DNA of 64,000 nt. Source: Desulfovibrio sp. Its GTDB lineage: Bacteria; Desulfobacterota; Desulfovibrionia; Desulfovibrionales; Desulfovibrionaceae. Positions 19,786-29,695 of the stretch are shown piece after piece. A model generated the notes under the pieces. That model saw nothing but the letters and a program-made list of their open reading frames with translations, ran no database searches and had not been told where the DNA came from. Where the stretch lies: contig JAITGC010000026.1 in assembly GCA_031280915.1 (NCBI GenBank), forward strand, positions 1-64,000, in the 5' to 3' direction. The position numbers were made by a program, and so were the translations under genes. The number at the start of each line of letters is the position of its first letter. The first letter of the stretch is position 1.

Positions 19786-21390
19786 TTATTTTTTGCGTAT
19801 GCTCCGGTAGTCTATCTGGCGGTGAAACCAGTAAACATACCCGTCAACGCCCGGTTGCATGGCCGCGTCAAGGCTGGGCTGATAAAGCGGCAGGCGCGGG
19901 GCGTCAGCGACAGCTTTGGCGATGCAGTCAATGATGCTCTTGTCGTAACTCTTTTTGTTCTCGGCAAAGCGGGCCGACTCAATATAGGCGTCCATTTCCC
20001 GGTTCTGGTAGGACATGGTGTTGAAAACTCCGTTCTGGCTGTGATAGTTCCAGAAAAAGAAGTAATCGGCGTAGTTCAGCCAGCCGCCCATGTTATCCAC
20101 CAGCAGGGGCATATTCTTTTTTGCCATTTCGGAGCGCCAGTTGGCGGCGGGGATTTTTTCAATCCTGGTTTCAACGCCGATTTTTTTCAAATTTTCCTGG
20201 AGCAGCAGAGCGGCCGGTTCTCCCCAGGTGGCTGTGCCCAGATTGAAGGACAGGGTCGTCGTGAATCCGTTGGGAAAACCAGCTTCAGCCAGGAGTTCTC
20301 TGGCTTTTGCAATATCTGTTGCAAAGGCGTAGGGCTGTATCCATCGCGCTGTGGCGGGTCTGGCGGAAGTCGCGCCGAACAGGGCAAATCCGCGTCCGTA
20401 TGCCGACGCCTTGAAAATTTCCTCATAGGGAACGGCGTAACTTATTGCCTGGCGTACTTTCAGGTTGTCAAAGGGTGGCTTGGTCACATTCATGTCCACA
20501 AACCACATGCAGTTTTCGATGGGCATGCCTTCCACCCTGATTTTTTTGTTCTCCAGCAAGGCCGCCGCGTCTTTTGGAGACAGGTCGAAGGATATGTCCA
20601 CATCGCCTTTTTCCAGCATGGCTCGCCGCGTTGAAGCCGAAGGAACAACACGTTCAACGACTGTTTTGATGGCCGGCTTTTCCCCGCTTTTCCACTGCTC
20701 GAAGCGCTCATACACTGTCTGCACGCCGGGTTTGAATTCTCGCACTGTGTATGCGCCTCCGCCGGCATCATTGTTTTTGAGCCATTCCATGGCCCAGGGG
20801 TCTTTTTCGGTGGCGTGTTTTCTGGCGAGTCTGGAGTTGATGATAGCCGGCACAGGGGTGCCGATGTCGGGCAGGGACAGTTTGTCCTTGCGAGGCAGCG
20901 TCACCTGGAAGGTATGGGCGTCAATTACGGCGAATTGTTCAGATCTGGTCATGGAGCCGGCGTTCATTTGAAAGGTTGGAAAACCTCCGACAGACACGGC
21001 CCTGTCGAATGACCATTTAACGTCTTCAGCCGTAACCGGCGTTCCGTCGTGAAATACGGCATTCTTACGGAGATGGAAGACAATCCGCGTGCCGTCGGGA
21101 GAAACTTCCCAACTTTCGGCGAGTTCCGGCGCCATTTGCTGAAAATCATATTTGAGGGCGCCCGACGCGTCGGTCATTTTGCCGTATGTCAGGAGGCGGT
21201 CATAGACGTTCCAGGACAAGCCGTAGGCGGGCCTGTTCGTTCCCATGCCCATGATGTCCATGGAGTTCGGCCCCTGTTCGCGGACAACCAGCAGGGTCTC
21301 GTCGCGGGGGGCCGCCTTGGCGGCGGAAACGGCGAACATCAGGATTACGGCGCTGGCCGCCAGACGAAGCACTGATTTGCGCAATTTCAT
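19786..21390 (-). CDS. Extracellular solute-binding protein family 5 (oligopeptide)
   Basis: Signal peptide MKLRKSVLRLAASAVILMFAVSAAKA; W-EVSPDGTRIVFHLRKNAVFHDGTPVTAEDVKWSFDR. Confidence 0.9.
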   Translation of the reverse strand: MKLRKSVLRLAASAVILMFAVSAAKAAPRDETLLVVREQGPNSMDIMGMGTNRPAYGLSWNVYDRLLTYGKMTDASGALKYDFQQMAPELAESWEVSPDGTRIVFHLRKNAVFHDGTPVTAEDVKWSFDRAVSVGGFPTFQMNAGSMTRSEQFAVIDAHTFQVTLPRKDKLSLPDIGTPVPAIINSRLARKHATEKDPWAMEWLKNNDAGGGAYTVREFKPGVQTVYERFEQWKSGEKPAIKTVVERVVPSASTRRAMLEKGDVDISFDLSPKDAAALLENKKIRVEGMPIENCMWFVDMNVTKPPFDNLKVRQAISYAVPYEEIFKASAYGRGFALFGATSARPATARWIQPYAFATDIAKARELLAEAGFPNGFTTTLSFNLGTATWGEPAALLLQENLKKIGVETRIEKIPAANWRSEMAKKNMPLLVDNMGGWLNYADYFFFWNYHSQNGVFNTMSYQNREMDAYIESARFAENKKSYDKSIIDCIAKAVADAPRLPLYQPSLDAAMQPGVDGYVYWFHRQIDYRSIRKK

Positions 21391-21690
21391 AACAACTCCT
21401 TGGAAAAGAATTCGATGCCCGCATATCAAGTGACGTAACAAGAAAACGATATTCCGGCATAACAAGAAGTATGCCAGATGGCGGCGTGGCGTGGCTCTGC
21501 TAAATAAATTAACAGTACAAGGTAGTTATATTAATTTGCGAAAGAGAGAGAGGATGGCCTGACTTGTAAAAAAGACAAATTTGTACTTTTCAGCTTATTA
21601 TGATTGCAATAATCGACAGAAAAGTAATTTCTTGTCAGGGGCCGGGCTTTCAGTTTTCATACCGCACATTCGCCAGGGAGCGGAGGCGAG

Positions 21691-23010
21691 TCAGATTTCC
21701 GGCAACATGCCCTTGAGCCTCTCCTGACCGGTGGATTCCAGCACGGCCCGCCACAGATCGGAATAGATGTTCAGAGTACGGCGTTTGCGCGTCACCAGTT
21801 CCAGGGGCAGGTGCACATAGCGGCCCTGCAGTTTGGCGATAACCATGTCCGTGCGACCGGCCATGGCCGCGTGCACGGCATACTGCCCCAGGAAACCGCA
21901 ATACACCTTGTCGTTGGCCACAGCCGGCACGGAGCGGATGATGTAGCTCGGATCAATGTATTTTACGGAATGGGGTATGCCGCGCGCGTCAAAATAGGTT
22001 TTTATCTCCCGGCGCAGCAGGTCGGCGATGTCTCCCAGCACCGGGTTGCCAGAAGCGTCGGTATCGGTGCTTTTGGCGAGCAGGTGTTGCCCCGCTCCTT
22101 CGGCGATGACGATGACCGCGTGCTTGCGCGAGAGCAAGCGTTGTTCCAGGGCAGGCAAAAGGCCGCCTTCGTCTTCCAGCGTAAAGGGAGTTTCGGGGAT
22201 CAGGACAAAGTTCACATCCTTGAGGGCAAGGGTTGCGCGCGCGGCGATAAAGCCGGACTCCCGCCCCATGAGTTTGACCAGGCCAATGCCGTTGGGCGCG
22301 CCGCAGGCTTCGGTATGGGCGCATTCAATGGCTTCCGTGGCTTTGAAGACGGCGGTTTCAAAACCGAAGGACTGGGGAATAAAGTTGATGTCGTTGTCTA
22401 TGGTTTTGGGGATGCCGATAACGGCTATCCTGAGACCGCGTTTGCGCACTTCTTCGCTGACGGAAAGGGCCGCGCGCATGGTTCCGTCCCCGCCGATGAT
22501 GAACAGCGCGTTGACGTTGCAGCGTTCCAGGGCGTCTACAATTTCCTCCGCTGGTTGCGGCCCCCGCGAGGAACCGAGCATGGTCCCGCCAAAGCGGTGA
22601 ATATCCGTCACCAGGGAAGGCGTAAGTTCCATGAGGCGGTGCTTGTATTTTGGAATAAAACCTTCCAGGCCGTAGGGAATGCCGAGCACCGAGGGCACGT
22701 TGTAGGCGTGGAAGGCTTCCATCACAATGGCGCGGATGACGTCGTTGATGCCGGGGCAAAGGCCGCCGCAGGTCACAATGGCGCATTTCGCGCGGCTGGG
22801 GTCAAAATAGAGTTTCTTGCGCGGGCCGGCGGCTTCAAAGGAGTTGTAGGTGTGGCTCTCGCTGCCGTCACTCAGTTCGTCGTCCACAAAAATCCGGAAG
22901 CGCATATCGTCGGCCCAGGTGCGATAGGGCAGGTGCGAATCAAGCTTGCACGGCCCGAGGGTACGGATGGCGGTGCTGACGGCGTGTTCCTGGTCGTTGT
23001 TTTTTTTCAT
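21691..23010 (-). CDS. ATP-dependent 6-phosphofructokinase-family protein
   Basis: TCGGLCPGINDVIR, IIGGDGTMRAA, GIPKTIDNDI, LMGRESGFIAA; ATG at 23010. Confidence 0.87.
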   Translation of the reverse strand: MKKNNDQEHAVSTAIRTLGPCKLDSHLPYRTWADDMRFRIFVDDELSDGSESHTYNSFEAAGPRKKLYFDPSRAKCAIVTCGGLCPGINDVIRAIVMEAFHAYNVPSVLGIPYGLEGFIPKYKHRLMELTPSLVTDIHRFGGTMLGSSRGPQPAEEIVDALERCNVNALFIIGGDGTMRAALSVSEEVRKRGLRIAVIGIPKTIDNDINFIPQSFGFETAVFKATEAIECAHTEACGAPNGIGLVKLMGRESGFIAARATLALKDVNFVLIPETPFTLEDEGGLLPALEQRLLSRKHAVIVIAEGAGQHLLAKSTDTDASGNPVLGDIADLLRREIKTYFDARGIPHSVKYIDPSYIIRSVPAVANDKVYCGFLGQYAVHAAMAGRTDMVIAKLQGRYVHLPLELVTRKRRTLNIYSDLWRAVLESTGQERLKGMLPEI

Positions 23011-23155
23011 GGCAGGCCTCGCGGATCTGTGTTCGGTTGCTTGAGATTTTTGCCTCGTCTTTTTATACTGGTTTATTAACCTCGCCGCAAGAGAAGCCGC
23101 CCTCACCGGAAAATTCCGGGAGCATTTTTTTGGAAAGAAAGCCTTGGGAGTGTTT

Positions 23156-24394
23156 ATGCCCGTTATTCGCAAGAGTTTGCTGCAATTGATATTTTCGGGT
23201 GCATACCTGCTGCGCTGGAACGACAAGCTCCGTCCCTCGGAACTTACGGAAATCGACAAACAGGCTCACAAGATGCTTGTGGCCTGCGCCCTGTGGCATG
23301 AAAACGCCGCTCCCCTGCCCGAGGCAAGTCGGCTGGAATTGGCGAGAGAGGTCATTGAAGGCGGTCTTTTTGACTATTTTTACCGCCTTGTCATCACCGA
23401 CATCAAACCGCCGGTTTTTTACCGCATCAAGGAAAATCCGGAACACTACCGCCTTTTGACGGACTATGTGCTCGCCAGGCTTGAGCCGCTTCTCTCCCCG
23501 TTGGGGTCGTTTTGGGAGCGCTGCCGCGCCTGGTGTCGTGCGGAAGAGGAAAACACGCCCGCCCGCCGTATGCTTGCCGCGGCCCATCTTTTTGCCTCCC
23601 GCTGGGAATTCGCCCTCATTAAGCCCTTGAACGGCTTTGACGACGAAATGGAGGACATTGCCCGCTCCTTTGAAGAGCGGCTGGACAGCTTCAGGGACAT
23701 CGCCGGCGTGAACGCCCTGCTGGCCCCCAGGTCGGCTCTTGCCGGTTTTGCCAATCTTTGCGGGCAGTTGCGTTTCCAGATTCGTTGGACGCAGGCGCCG
23801 CGCATCCCTGCCACGTCCGTGCTCGGACACATGTTCGTGGTGGCGGCCCTGGCCTATTTTTTCAGTCTGGCCGTCGGGGCCTGCCGCACACGCGCGGCCA
23901 ACAATTTTTTCTGCGGGCTTTTCCACGATCTGCCGGAACTGCTGACCCGCGACATCATTTCGCCGGTCAAACAATCGGTGAGCGTTTTGCCGCTCATATT
24001 GAAGGAATATGAGGAAGAAGAGCTTGAGCGACGTATTTTCCGGCCTCTGCGCCAGGAGGGTTTCACCGCTTTGGTGGAGCGGATTTCTTATTATCTCGGG
24101 CTTGAAGTCGGCTCGGAATTCCGCGAAAGCGTGCGGGAGGGCGGCAGTGTGGTGAGGGTGGAGGGTTTCGGCGCCCTGCAGGCGGGCTATAACGCCGACG
24201 CCCTGGATCCCAAGGATGGGGAGATGATCAAGGTCTGCGACTGGCTGGCCGCTTTTCTGGAAGCCCACAGCTCCATTCGTAACGGTGTTTCCTCCCCGCA
24301 TCTGCAGGAAGCGCTGGCCCGGCTCAAGGCGGATCTGCTCAAAAGCCCACTGGAATGCCTGGGCCTCGGCTCCCTGCTGGCGGATTTTGATTGA
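23156..24394 (+). CDS. HD-domain protein (YfbR-like region)
   Basis: Conserved GHMFVVAALAYF and GLFHDLPELLTRDIISPVKQS. Confidence 0.75.
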   Translation: MPVIRKSLLQLIFSGAYLLRWNDKLRPSELTEIDKQAHKMLVACALWHENAAPLPEASRLELAREVIEGGLFDYFYRLVITDIKPPVFYRIKENPEHYRLLTDYVLARLEPLLSPLGSFWERCRAWCRAEEENTPARRMLAAAHLFASRWEFALIKPLNGFDDEMEDIARSFEERLDSFRDIAGVNALLAPRSALAGFANLCGQLRFQIRWTQAPRIPATSVLGHMFVVAALAYFFSLAVGACRTRAANNFFCGLFHDLPELLTRDIISPVKQSVSVLPLILKEYEEEELERRIFRPLRQEGFTALVERISYYLGLEVGSEFRESVREGGSVVRVEGFGALQAGYNADALDPKDGEMIKVCDWLAAFLEAHSSIRNGVSSPHLQEALARLKADLLKSPLECLGLGSLLADFD

Positions 24395-24455
24395 AAAATT
24401 TTTTTGAAAAATCTTGCTATTTCCATTGCAATCAGATAAGAAATTCTTCACATAG

Positions 24456-24478
24456 CGGGAGTGAACTTCCGTTTTTTT
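24456..24478 (+). terminator. Possible intrinsic terminator of the HD-domain gene
   Basis: CGGGAG-TGAA-CTTCCG followed by T7. Confidence 0.5.
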
Positions 24479-24655
24479 CTGAGCTGGACCACCTGCTTCA
24501 GGCAAATGGTATGAAGACACAAGCAAAGTGAATTGTCCGTTCTGCGGAAAAAATCCGTAGAGATTGAAACCATCCAGCCTTGGCCTGATTTTTGCACACA
24601 CATTAACAACACGCTAACGCGCTTTTCACCAGAAACAGCGCGGTTTTTTCCATTT

Positions 24656-24695
24656 CAAAGCGGCCCTGTCTCCCGAAGGAAACAGGGCCGCTTTG
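24656..24695 (+). terminator. Perfect 14-bp stem-loop upstream of the FecR gene
   Basis: CAAAGCGGCCCTGT ... ACAGGGCCGCTTTG, 12-nt loop. Confidence 0.5.
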
Positions 24696-24755
24696 ATGTT
24701 TCTTCCGAAGCCAGCCATAAACTACGACATAAAACATACAACAAGGATAGTCGTT

Positions 24756-25937
24756 ATGAGGAAGAGAATGTTTCCCTTCGACGTGTTTTGTCTGGCCTTC
24801 TGTCTGTTGCTCATTGCTGTCGCTACGGCGCAGGCGGCGGATGTCGGCAAGGTCATCACTCTGGTTCCGGGCGCAACCGTGACGCGGGAAGGACAAAAAG
24901 AAGATCTGCGGCGGCATTCCCCTCTTCGCGTGTCCGACTCCATCAGCACAAATGCCACGGGCCGGGTACGCATCCTCTTCAATGACGACAGCACGGTTGA
25001 TTTGGGCGCGAACACCATCCTGAACATGCGCGAGTTCGCGGACAGCGGGGCAAAATCCGTTTTCAACGTCCATCTGCTGCAAGGCGTTGCCCGCGTGATC
25101 ACGGGCAAGATTGTGGAACAAAACCCCGGCGGCTTTGCCGTCTCCACGCCCGAAGGCACCATCGGGATTCGCGGTACCATTGTCAGTGTGCGCACCAGCA
25201 ACAAAACGACTACGGTCTATGTGGAGAATACCACTCGCGCGGTGTACGTCAACAACATCAATGTGCCGGGCGGGCAGAAGATCACCATTCCCGGCGATGC
25301 GGTTCGGCCTGAACCCATTTCGCCCCAGGATCGCCGCAATCTTGGCCGGGAGCTGGCCTTTCGCGGCGGAAGCGGGGTAGCGGCTGCCGCTCCTGAACCT
25401 TCGGGAGACGATTCCATTCCCGCAGGACGGAGCCACTTGAGCGTGGCGGACAGCCTGATTCCCCCGGACACGCCCCTGACGGACATCGCTTTGGGCACAC
25501 AGGCCCTGGGGGATTCCCTGGCTGCCGCCGTTACGCCCACAACCGGTCATGTGGAGGGTACCGTATCTTCCGCGGCTTTCAGCAATAGTTTTTCCGGCGC
25601 GTTCAGCTTTCACGTGAACCTCTCCTCCGGAGCCATTGCCAACGGAAGTTTCGCGGGAAATGGCGTATTGAGCGGCGGCACATATGCAGGCAATTTTGCC
25701 GTCAATCTCGCCGGCGGCACGGGAACGGCCAATGCAACAATGTTTCTGATGGATTCCTTCGGCGCCGGAACGGTCACTCTGGGTGGAGTTCCGCAGCCTA
25801 CCTACACTTTTGTCAAGGGAGGCGTCGACTTGAGGACGCTTGCTTCCGGATCCAGCATGACGGTGCATTACGGTATCGAAGACAGCGGTATGAATTCTTA
25901 TGATCATAGCAGTGGCACGGGAACCATCACGAAATGA
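24756..25937 (+). CDS. FecR-domain protein with C-terminal beta-rich (TbpB barrel-like) region
   Basis: Signal peptide; TVDLGANTILNMREF.., GGFAVSTPEGTIGIRGT FecR motif; glycine-rich C-terminus (GSFAGNGVLSGGTYAGNFAVNLAGG). Confidence 0.75.
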   Translation: MRKRMFPFDVFCLAFCLLLIAVATAQAADVGKVITLVPGATVTREGQKEDLRRHSPLRVSDSISTNATGRVRILFNDDSTVDLGANTILNMREFADSGAKSVFNVHLLQGVARVITGKIVEQNPGGFAVSTPEGTIGIRGTIVSVRTSNKTTTVYVENTTRAVYVNNINVPGGQKITIPGDAVRPEPISPQDRRNLGRELAFRGGSGVAAAAPEPSGDDSIPAGRSHLSVADSLIPPDTPLTDIALGTQALGDSLAAAVTPTTGHVEGTVSSAAFSNSFSGAFSFHVNLSSGAIANGSFAGNGVLSGGTYAGNFAVNLAGGTGTANATMFLMDSFGAGTVTLGGVPQPTYTFVKGGVDLRTLASGSSMTVHYGIEDSGMNSYDHSSGTGTITK

Positions 25938-25959
25938 TCCTTAATCCGGTGAACGACCT

Positions 25960-27306
25960 ATGAATACTCACTCTGTTCTTGTCATCTTCATGACAGGGAT
26001 TTTCTTTGCCCTCATCTCTCCCTTTACCGCCATTGCGGATTTGGACTTCTCCGCAAAACAGAAATCGGCCAAGACCTAGGCTGCCGCCGCTCTGCTGGAA
26101 AAAGGCGACGCCAACGGAGCCTATGACCTCTATATGCGCCTGCTGCGGGAAAATCCGGACGACGATGCCGTAAACTTGGGGCTGGCCCGGTCCGCGACCG
26201 GAGCGAAGCGTTTCAATCTGGCCGTCATCGCCTATGAAACCCTTCTGGAGAAATATCCGGGAGAGGCCGGACTCTACGGTGAACTGGCCCATGTGTACAT
26301 GTTGCTGGGCGATCGTGAGAGCGCCGAGCGCAGCGCGGCCATGATGCGTTCCCTGAGCGGCGGCGCCACGGAGGAAATCTCCCGTGCCCTGGATATTCTG
26401 GAAGATCGCTATAGTCTGTTCCAGATTCACGGGAACATCCGGGCCGGGATTCTCTATGACTCGAATGCCAACCTGGGACCGGATTCCGATACGATGGATA
26501 TCGGCAACTGGCGGGTGAAAGTGGAAGACGCGAAGAAAAAAGAGAGCTTCGGCGCGTATTTCGGGGCGGATCTGGATTTTGCCCGGCGTTTTTATCGGGA
26601 CAGCCCCTGGCATGTGGTGGGCGAGGTGCGGGCTTTCTGGCGCGGCAATGAAAAGAGTGCCCTTGATACGCTGCACAGTCGCGAATCGCAGTGGGGGCGG
26701 GCAGCCGTCGGCCTGCGCCGTATGACCGCCACAACGCTTGCTGAAATGCGGTTCAAGGCGGAAATTTTTGATTACGATTTTTATCAGAACGTGTCTGCCT
26801 TCGGCCCGGAAGCAACCTTTCTCTGGGCGGCAAAGCCCGCCTTCCACCTGATCACCAGGGGCGGCATCGACAGGCGCGTTTACTCCCGCAATTCTGACCG
26901 CAACGGCGCGTATGGCTGGATCGGTGAATACGCCCGGTTTTTTTTCGGCGCGGACAACCATGAGCTTCTTGTGGGTGGGCGCTTTCTCGGAGCTTCCGCC
27001 AACAGAAGCGATTACGGCTATGCCGGGTGGGAAGGCACGGCCCGTCTTTTGTTCAAGCTGCCTTACGGGTTCGAGTTTGCCCCCTTCGCGGCCTATACAT
27101 GGGAAAACTATAACGGCCCGGCGACAGTGCTGGAGACCGGAAATCGCCGGGACGAGCGCCTGCGCCTGGGCGGCGGCCTGACATATCGCATTGACGAATC
27201 CTGGTCGGTGGAACTCAATTACCAGTACAGCGAAAATAACTCCACCAGCAATCTCTATGACTATAAACAGCACTACATCAGTTCCGGCATGATTTGGAAC
27301 TTCTGA
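25960..27306 (+). pseudogene. Slam/DUF560-like outer-membrane protein interrupted by in-frame TAG after the signal peptide
   Basis: ATG 25960 encodes MNTHSVLVIFMTGIFFALISPFTAIADLDFSAKQKSAKT then TAG (26077-26079), then AAAALLEKGDANGAYDLYMRLL... TPR and beta-barrel ending IWNF, all in one frame. Confidence 0.75.
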
Positions 27307-27327
27307 ACAGCGTCTGCCTGGAGACAG

Positions 27328-27500
27328 TATGGAAGTCATCATGCGGGGAGTGCGGGGCAGCATCGCCAACCCCGCTCCGGACACGGCCTTTTATGGGGGC
27401 AACACCGCCTGCGTGGAATTGCGCACGGACAAGCGGGGCTTTGTTCTTTTTCGACGCCGGAACCGGCCTTCAGGCCGGATATAACCCGACCTCGTCCTGA
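27328..27500 (+). pseudogene. N-terminal remnant of an MBL-fold metallo-hydrolase with frameshift
   Basis: MEVIMRGVRGSIANPAPDTAFYGGNTACVELRTDKRGFVLF in one frame continues as LFFFDAGTGLQAGYNP in another, then stop. Confidence 0.7.
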
Positions 27501-27559
27501 ATGGCTTCATTACCGCATTGCTTTGGCCGTCAAGGGAAATCTCAACGGGAGGGCGGTTT

Positions 27560-29014
27560 TCAGAGCGGCGCGGACGCGGCGTCGCGTCCGTAATCGTCCT
27601 CAAAACGCACAATGTCGTCTTCCCCGAGATAGGCCCCGCTCTGCACCTCAATGATTTCCAGGGGCAGCTTGCCGGGGTTGCTCAGGCGGTGTTTCACTCC
27701 CAAGGGGATGTAGCCCGACTGGTCCTCATGCAGCAGCAGGTTTTTTTCGCCGACGCTTATCCGGCCTGTGCCGCGCACCACAATCCAGTGCTCGGCCCGG
27801 TGATGGTGCATCTGCAGGGAAAGGGTCGCGCCGGGGTTGACCATGATGCGTTTGACCTGAAAACGGTCGCCCAGGGCCAGGGTTTCATACCAGCCCCAGG
27901 GCCTGAACACGCGCAAATGGGTGTCTTTTTCCGCGCGGCCGTCACGGGTGAGGCGCCCCACGATACTTTTGATTTCCTGGGCGCGGGCTTTGTCGGCTAC
28001 CAGAACGGCGTCGCCCGTTTCCACAACCACCACGCCGCTCAGGCCCAGGGCCGCCACAAGGCGGCCGCTGGAGTGCAGATAGCTGTTTTTCACGGACTCG
28101 GCGAGCACGTCGCCCACCAGCACATTGCCTCCGGTATCCTTGTTCGCGTTGAGATACACCGATTCCCAGGAACCCAGGTCGCTCCATCCGGCGTTGAGCG
28201 GCGTCACGGCCGCAAGGGCCGTTTTTTCCATGACGGCATAATCAATGGAATCCGACGGGCAGGCGGCAAAGGCCTTGGCGTCCAGCCGTATGAAATCCAT
28301 ATCCGTGTGCCGCTTTGCAAAGGCTTCGCGGACACAGGCATGGATGCGCGGGGCATGGCGCTCCAACTCGGCCAGATAGAGACGCGGCGTGAAGCAGAAC
28401 ATACCGCTGTTCCAGTAAAAACCGCCTTGGGCCAGCATGGCTTCGGCTTTTCCAATATCCGGTTTTTCCACAAAACGCCGCACGGCGTAGCCGTCCGGCA
28501 ACTCTTCCCCGCGTTCAATCCAGCCGTAGCCGGTTTCCGCCTTGTCAGGCACAATGCCGAAGGTCACAAGCCTGCCGTCGTCGGCCAGACGCGCGGCCCG
28601 GTCCACAGCTTCGGCAAAGGCCGCCTGGTCGCGCAGAGCGTGGTCGGAGGGCAGTGCCAGCAACGGCCCGCTGTCTTCGGCATCCACCCGGCCGTCCAGG
28701 CTTTCCGGGGTACCTAGGGCGGCCAGGGCCGCTACGGCAATGGCGGGTGCGGTATTGCGTCCTTCGGGTTCCAGGATGATGATCGCGGCCGCGAAGCCGG
28801 CGGCTTGCAGTTGCGCGGCCGCCAGAAAGCGCTGTTCTTCATTGCAGACAATGATAGGGGCCGCCAAATCGGGCAAATCCCGTATGCGGTTCAGGGTGTC
28901 GCCGAAAAGGCTGTGGCCGCCCAGATCCATGAACTGTTTGGGATACAGGCTGCGGGAGAGGGGCCAGAGGCGGGCGCCTGACCCGCCGCACAGTATTACG
29001 GGACGCAATGGCAT
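27560..29014 (-). CDS. manC: Mannose-1-phosphate guanylyltransferase / mannose-6-phosphate isomerase
   Basis: MPLRPVILCGGSGARLWPLSRSLYPKQF; C-terminal FRPWGWYETLALGDRFQVKRIMVNPGATLSLQMHHHRAEHW. Confidence 0.93.
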   Translation of the reverse strand: MPLRPVILCGGSGARLWPLSRSLYPKQFMDLGGHSLFGDTLNRIRDLPDLAAPIIVCNEEQRFLAAAQLQAAGFAAAIIILEPEGRNTAPAIAVAALAALGTPESLDGRVDAEDSGPLLALPSDHALRDQAAFAEAVDRAARLADDGRLVTFGIVPDKAETGYGWIERGEELPDGYAVRRFVEKPDIGKAEAMLAQGGFYWNSGMFCFTPRLYLAELERHAPRIHACVREAFAKRHTDMDFIRLDAKAFAACPSDSIDYAVMEKTALAAVTPLNAGWSDLGSWESVYLNANKDTGGNVLVGDVLAESVKNSYLHSSGRLVAALGLSGVVVVETGDAVLVADKARAQEIKSIVGRLTRDGRAEKDTHLRVFRPWGWYETLALGDRFQVKRIMVNPGATLSLQMHHHRAEHWIVVRGTGRISVGEKNLLLHEDQSGYIPLGVKHRLSNPGKLPLEIIEVQSGAYLGEDDIVRFEDDYGRDAASAPL

Positions 29015-29086
29015 GGTATACTCCAAAAAAACGGTTTGTCGTGAGCGGGACGGGCGCTTGCGGGGCGCCGGCGGAATTTTCCGGCG

Positions 29087-29695
29087 TCAGGGCGTGGCGG
29101 ATTTTTTGCCGCGCAGCACGGGTTTGCCCAGGCGCATATCTTCCATAAGCCGCGTCACTTCCGCCGCGCGTTGCTCGGTGCCGCGCAAGAGCACAAACAC
29201 CAGCAGGTTTTTGCCGTCGCGCCGCATCCTGGTGCGCAGGCCACGCCCTTCCAGACGCTGGCGAAGGGCGTCGGCATTATCTTCGTCCCTGAGGGCGGCC
29301 ACTTGAAAAACATAATCATACATGCCGTCTTGCGGCAAGCTTTGAACGGGTTTGATTTGGGCCTGTCCGCCGGGGGAAGGGGCGGGATGTTCCGGCAGGG
29401 GCTTCACCGGGTCCAGGGCTTTACTTCGTTGAGCGGCGCTGGGGGAGTCTTTCAAGGCTGAAGAGAAACGCAGTTCTTCAGGGGTAAGAATTTTGTCCAG
29501 CTCCTGGGGCGGACTTGGAGGAGCGGCCGTTTCCTGCGGCTCCGGCTGCCGCTCCAGACTTGCCCTGCCGCGCATCACCCCCGCCAGATAAGCCAGGGCG
29601 ACGATGACCACAGCCAGAACACACATGCCCGCCAAGGATGAAAAACGCGGATTCGGATTGAGCCAGGCCCGCGCCTCGCGGGCTTCATCATCCAT
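29087..29695 (-). CDS. SPOR-domain membrane protein
   Basis: Single TM then YDYVFQVAALRDEDNADALRQRLEGRGLRTRM. Confidence 0.72.
   Translation of the reverse strand: MDDEAREARAWLNPNPRFSSLAGMCVLAVVIVALAYLAGVMRGRASLERQPEPQETAAPPSPPQELDKILTPEELRFSSALKDSPSAAQRSKALDPVKPLPEHPAPSPGGQAQIKPVQSLPQDGMYDYVFQVAALRDEDNADALRQRLEGRGLRTRMRRDGKNLLVFVLLRGTEQRAAEVTRLMEDMRLGKPVLRGKKSATP

Noticed and set aside
21811-23079. 422 aa plus-strand ORF
   Set aside because: Antisense to phosphofructokinase.
26077-26079. Firm call of pyrrolysine or selenoprotein-like recoding at TAG
   Set aside because: A single C-to-T change from CAG is simpler and no supporting tRNA or pyl genes are in the window; kept only as an item to exclude.
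27518-28717. 399 aa plus-strand ORF
   Set aside because: Antisense to manC.
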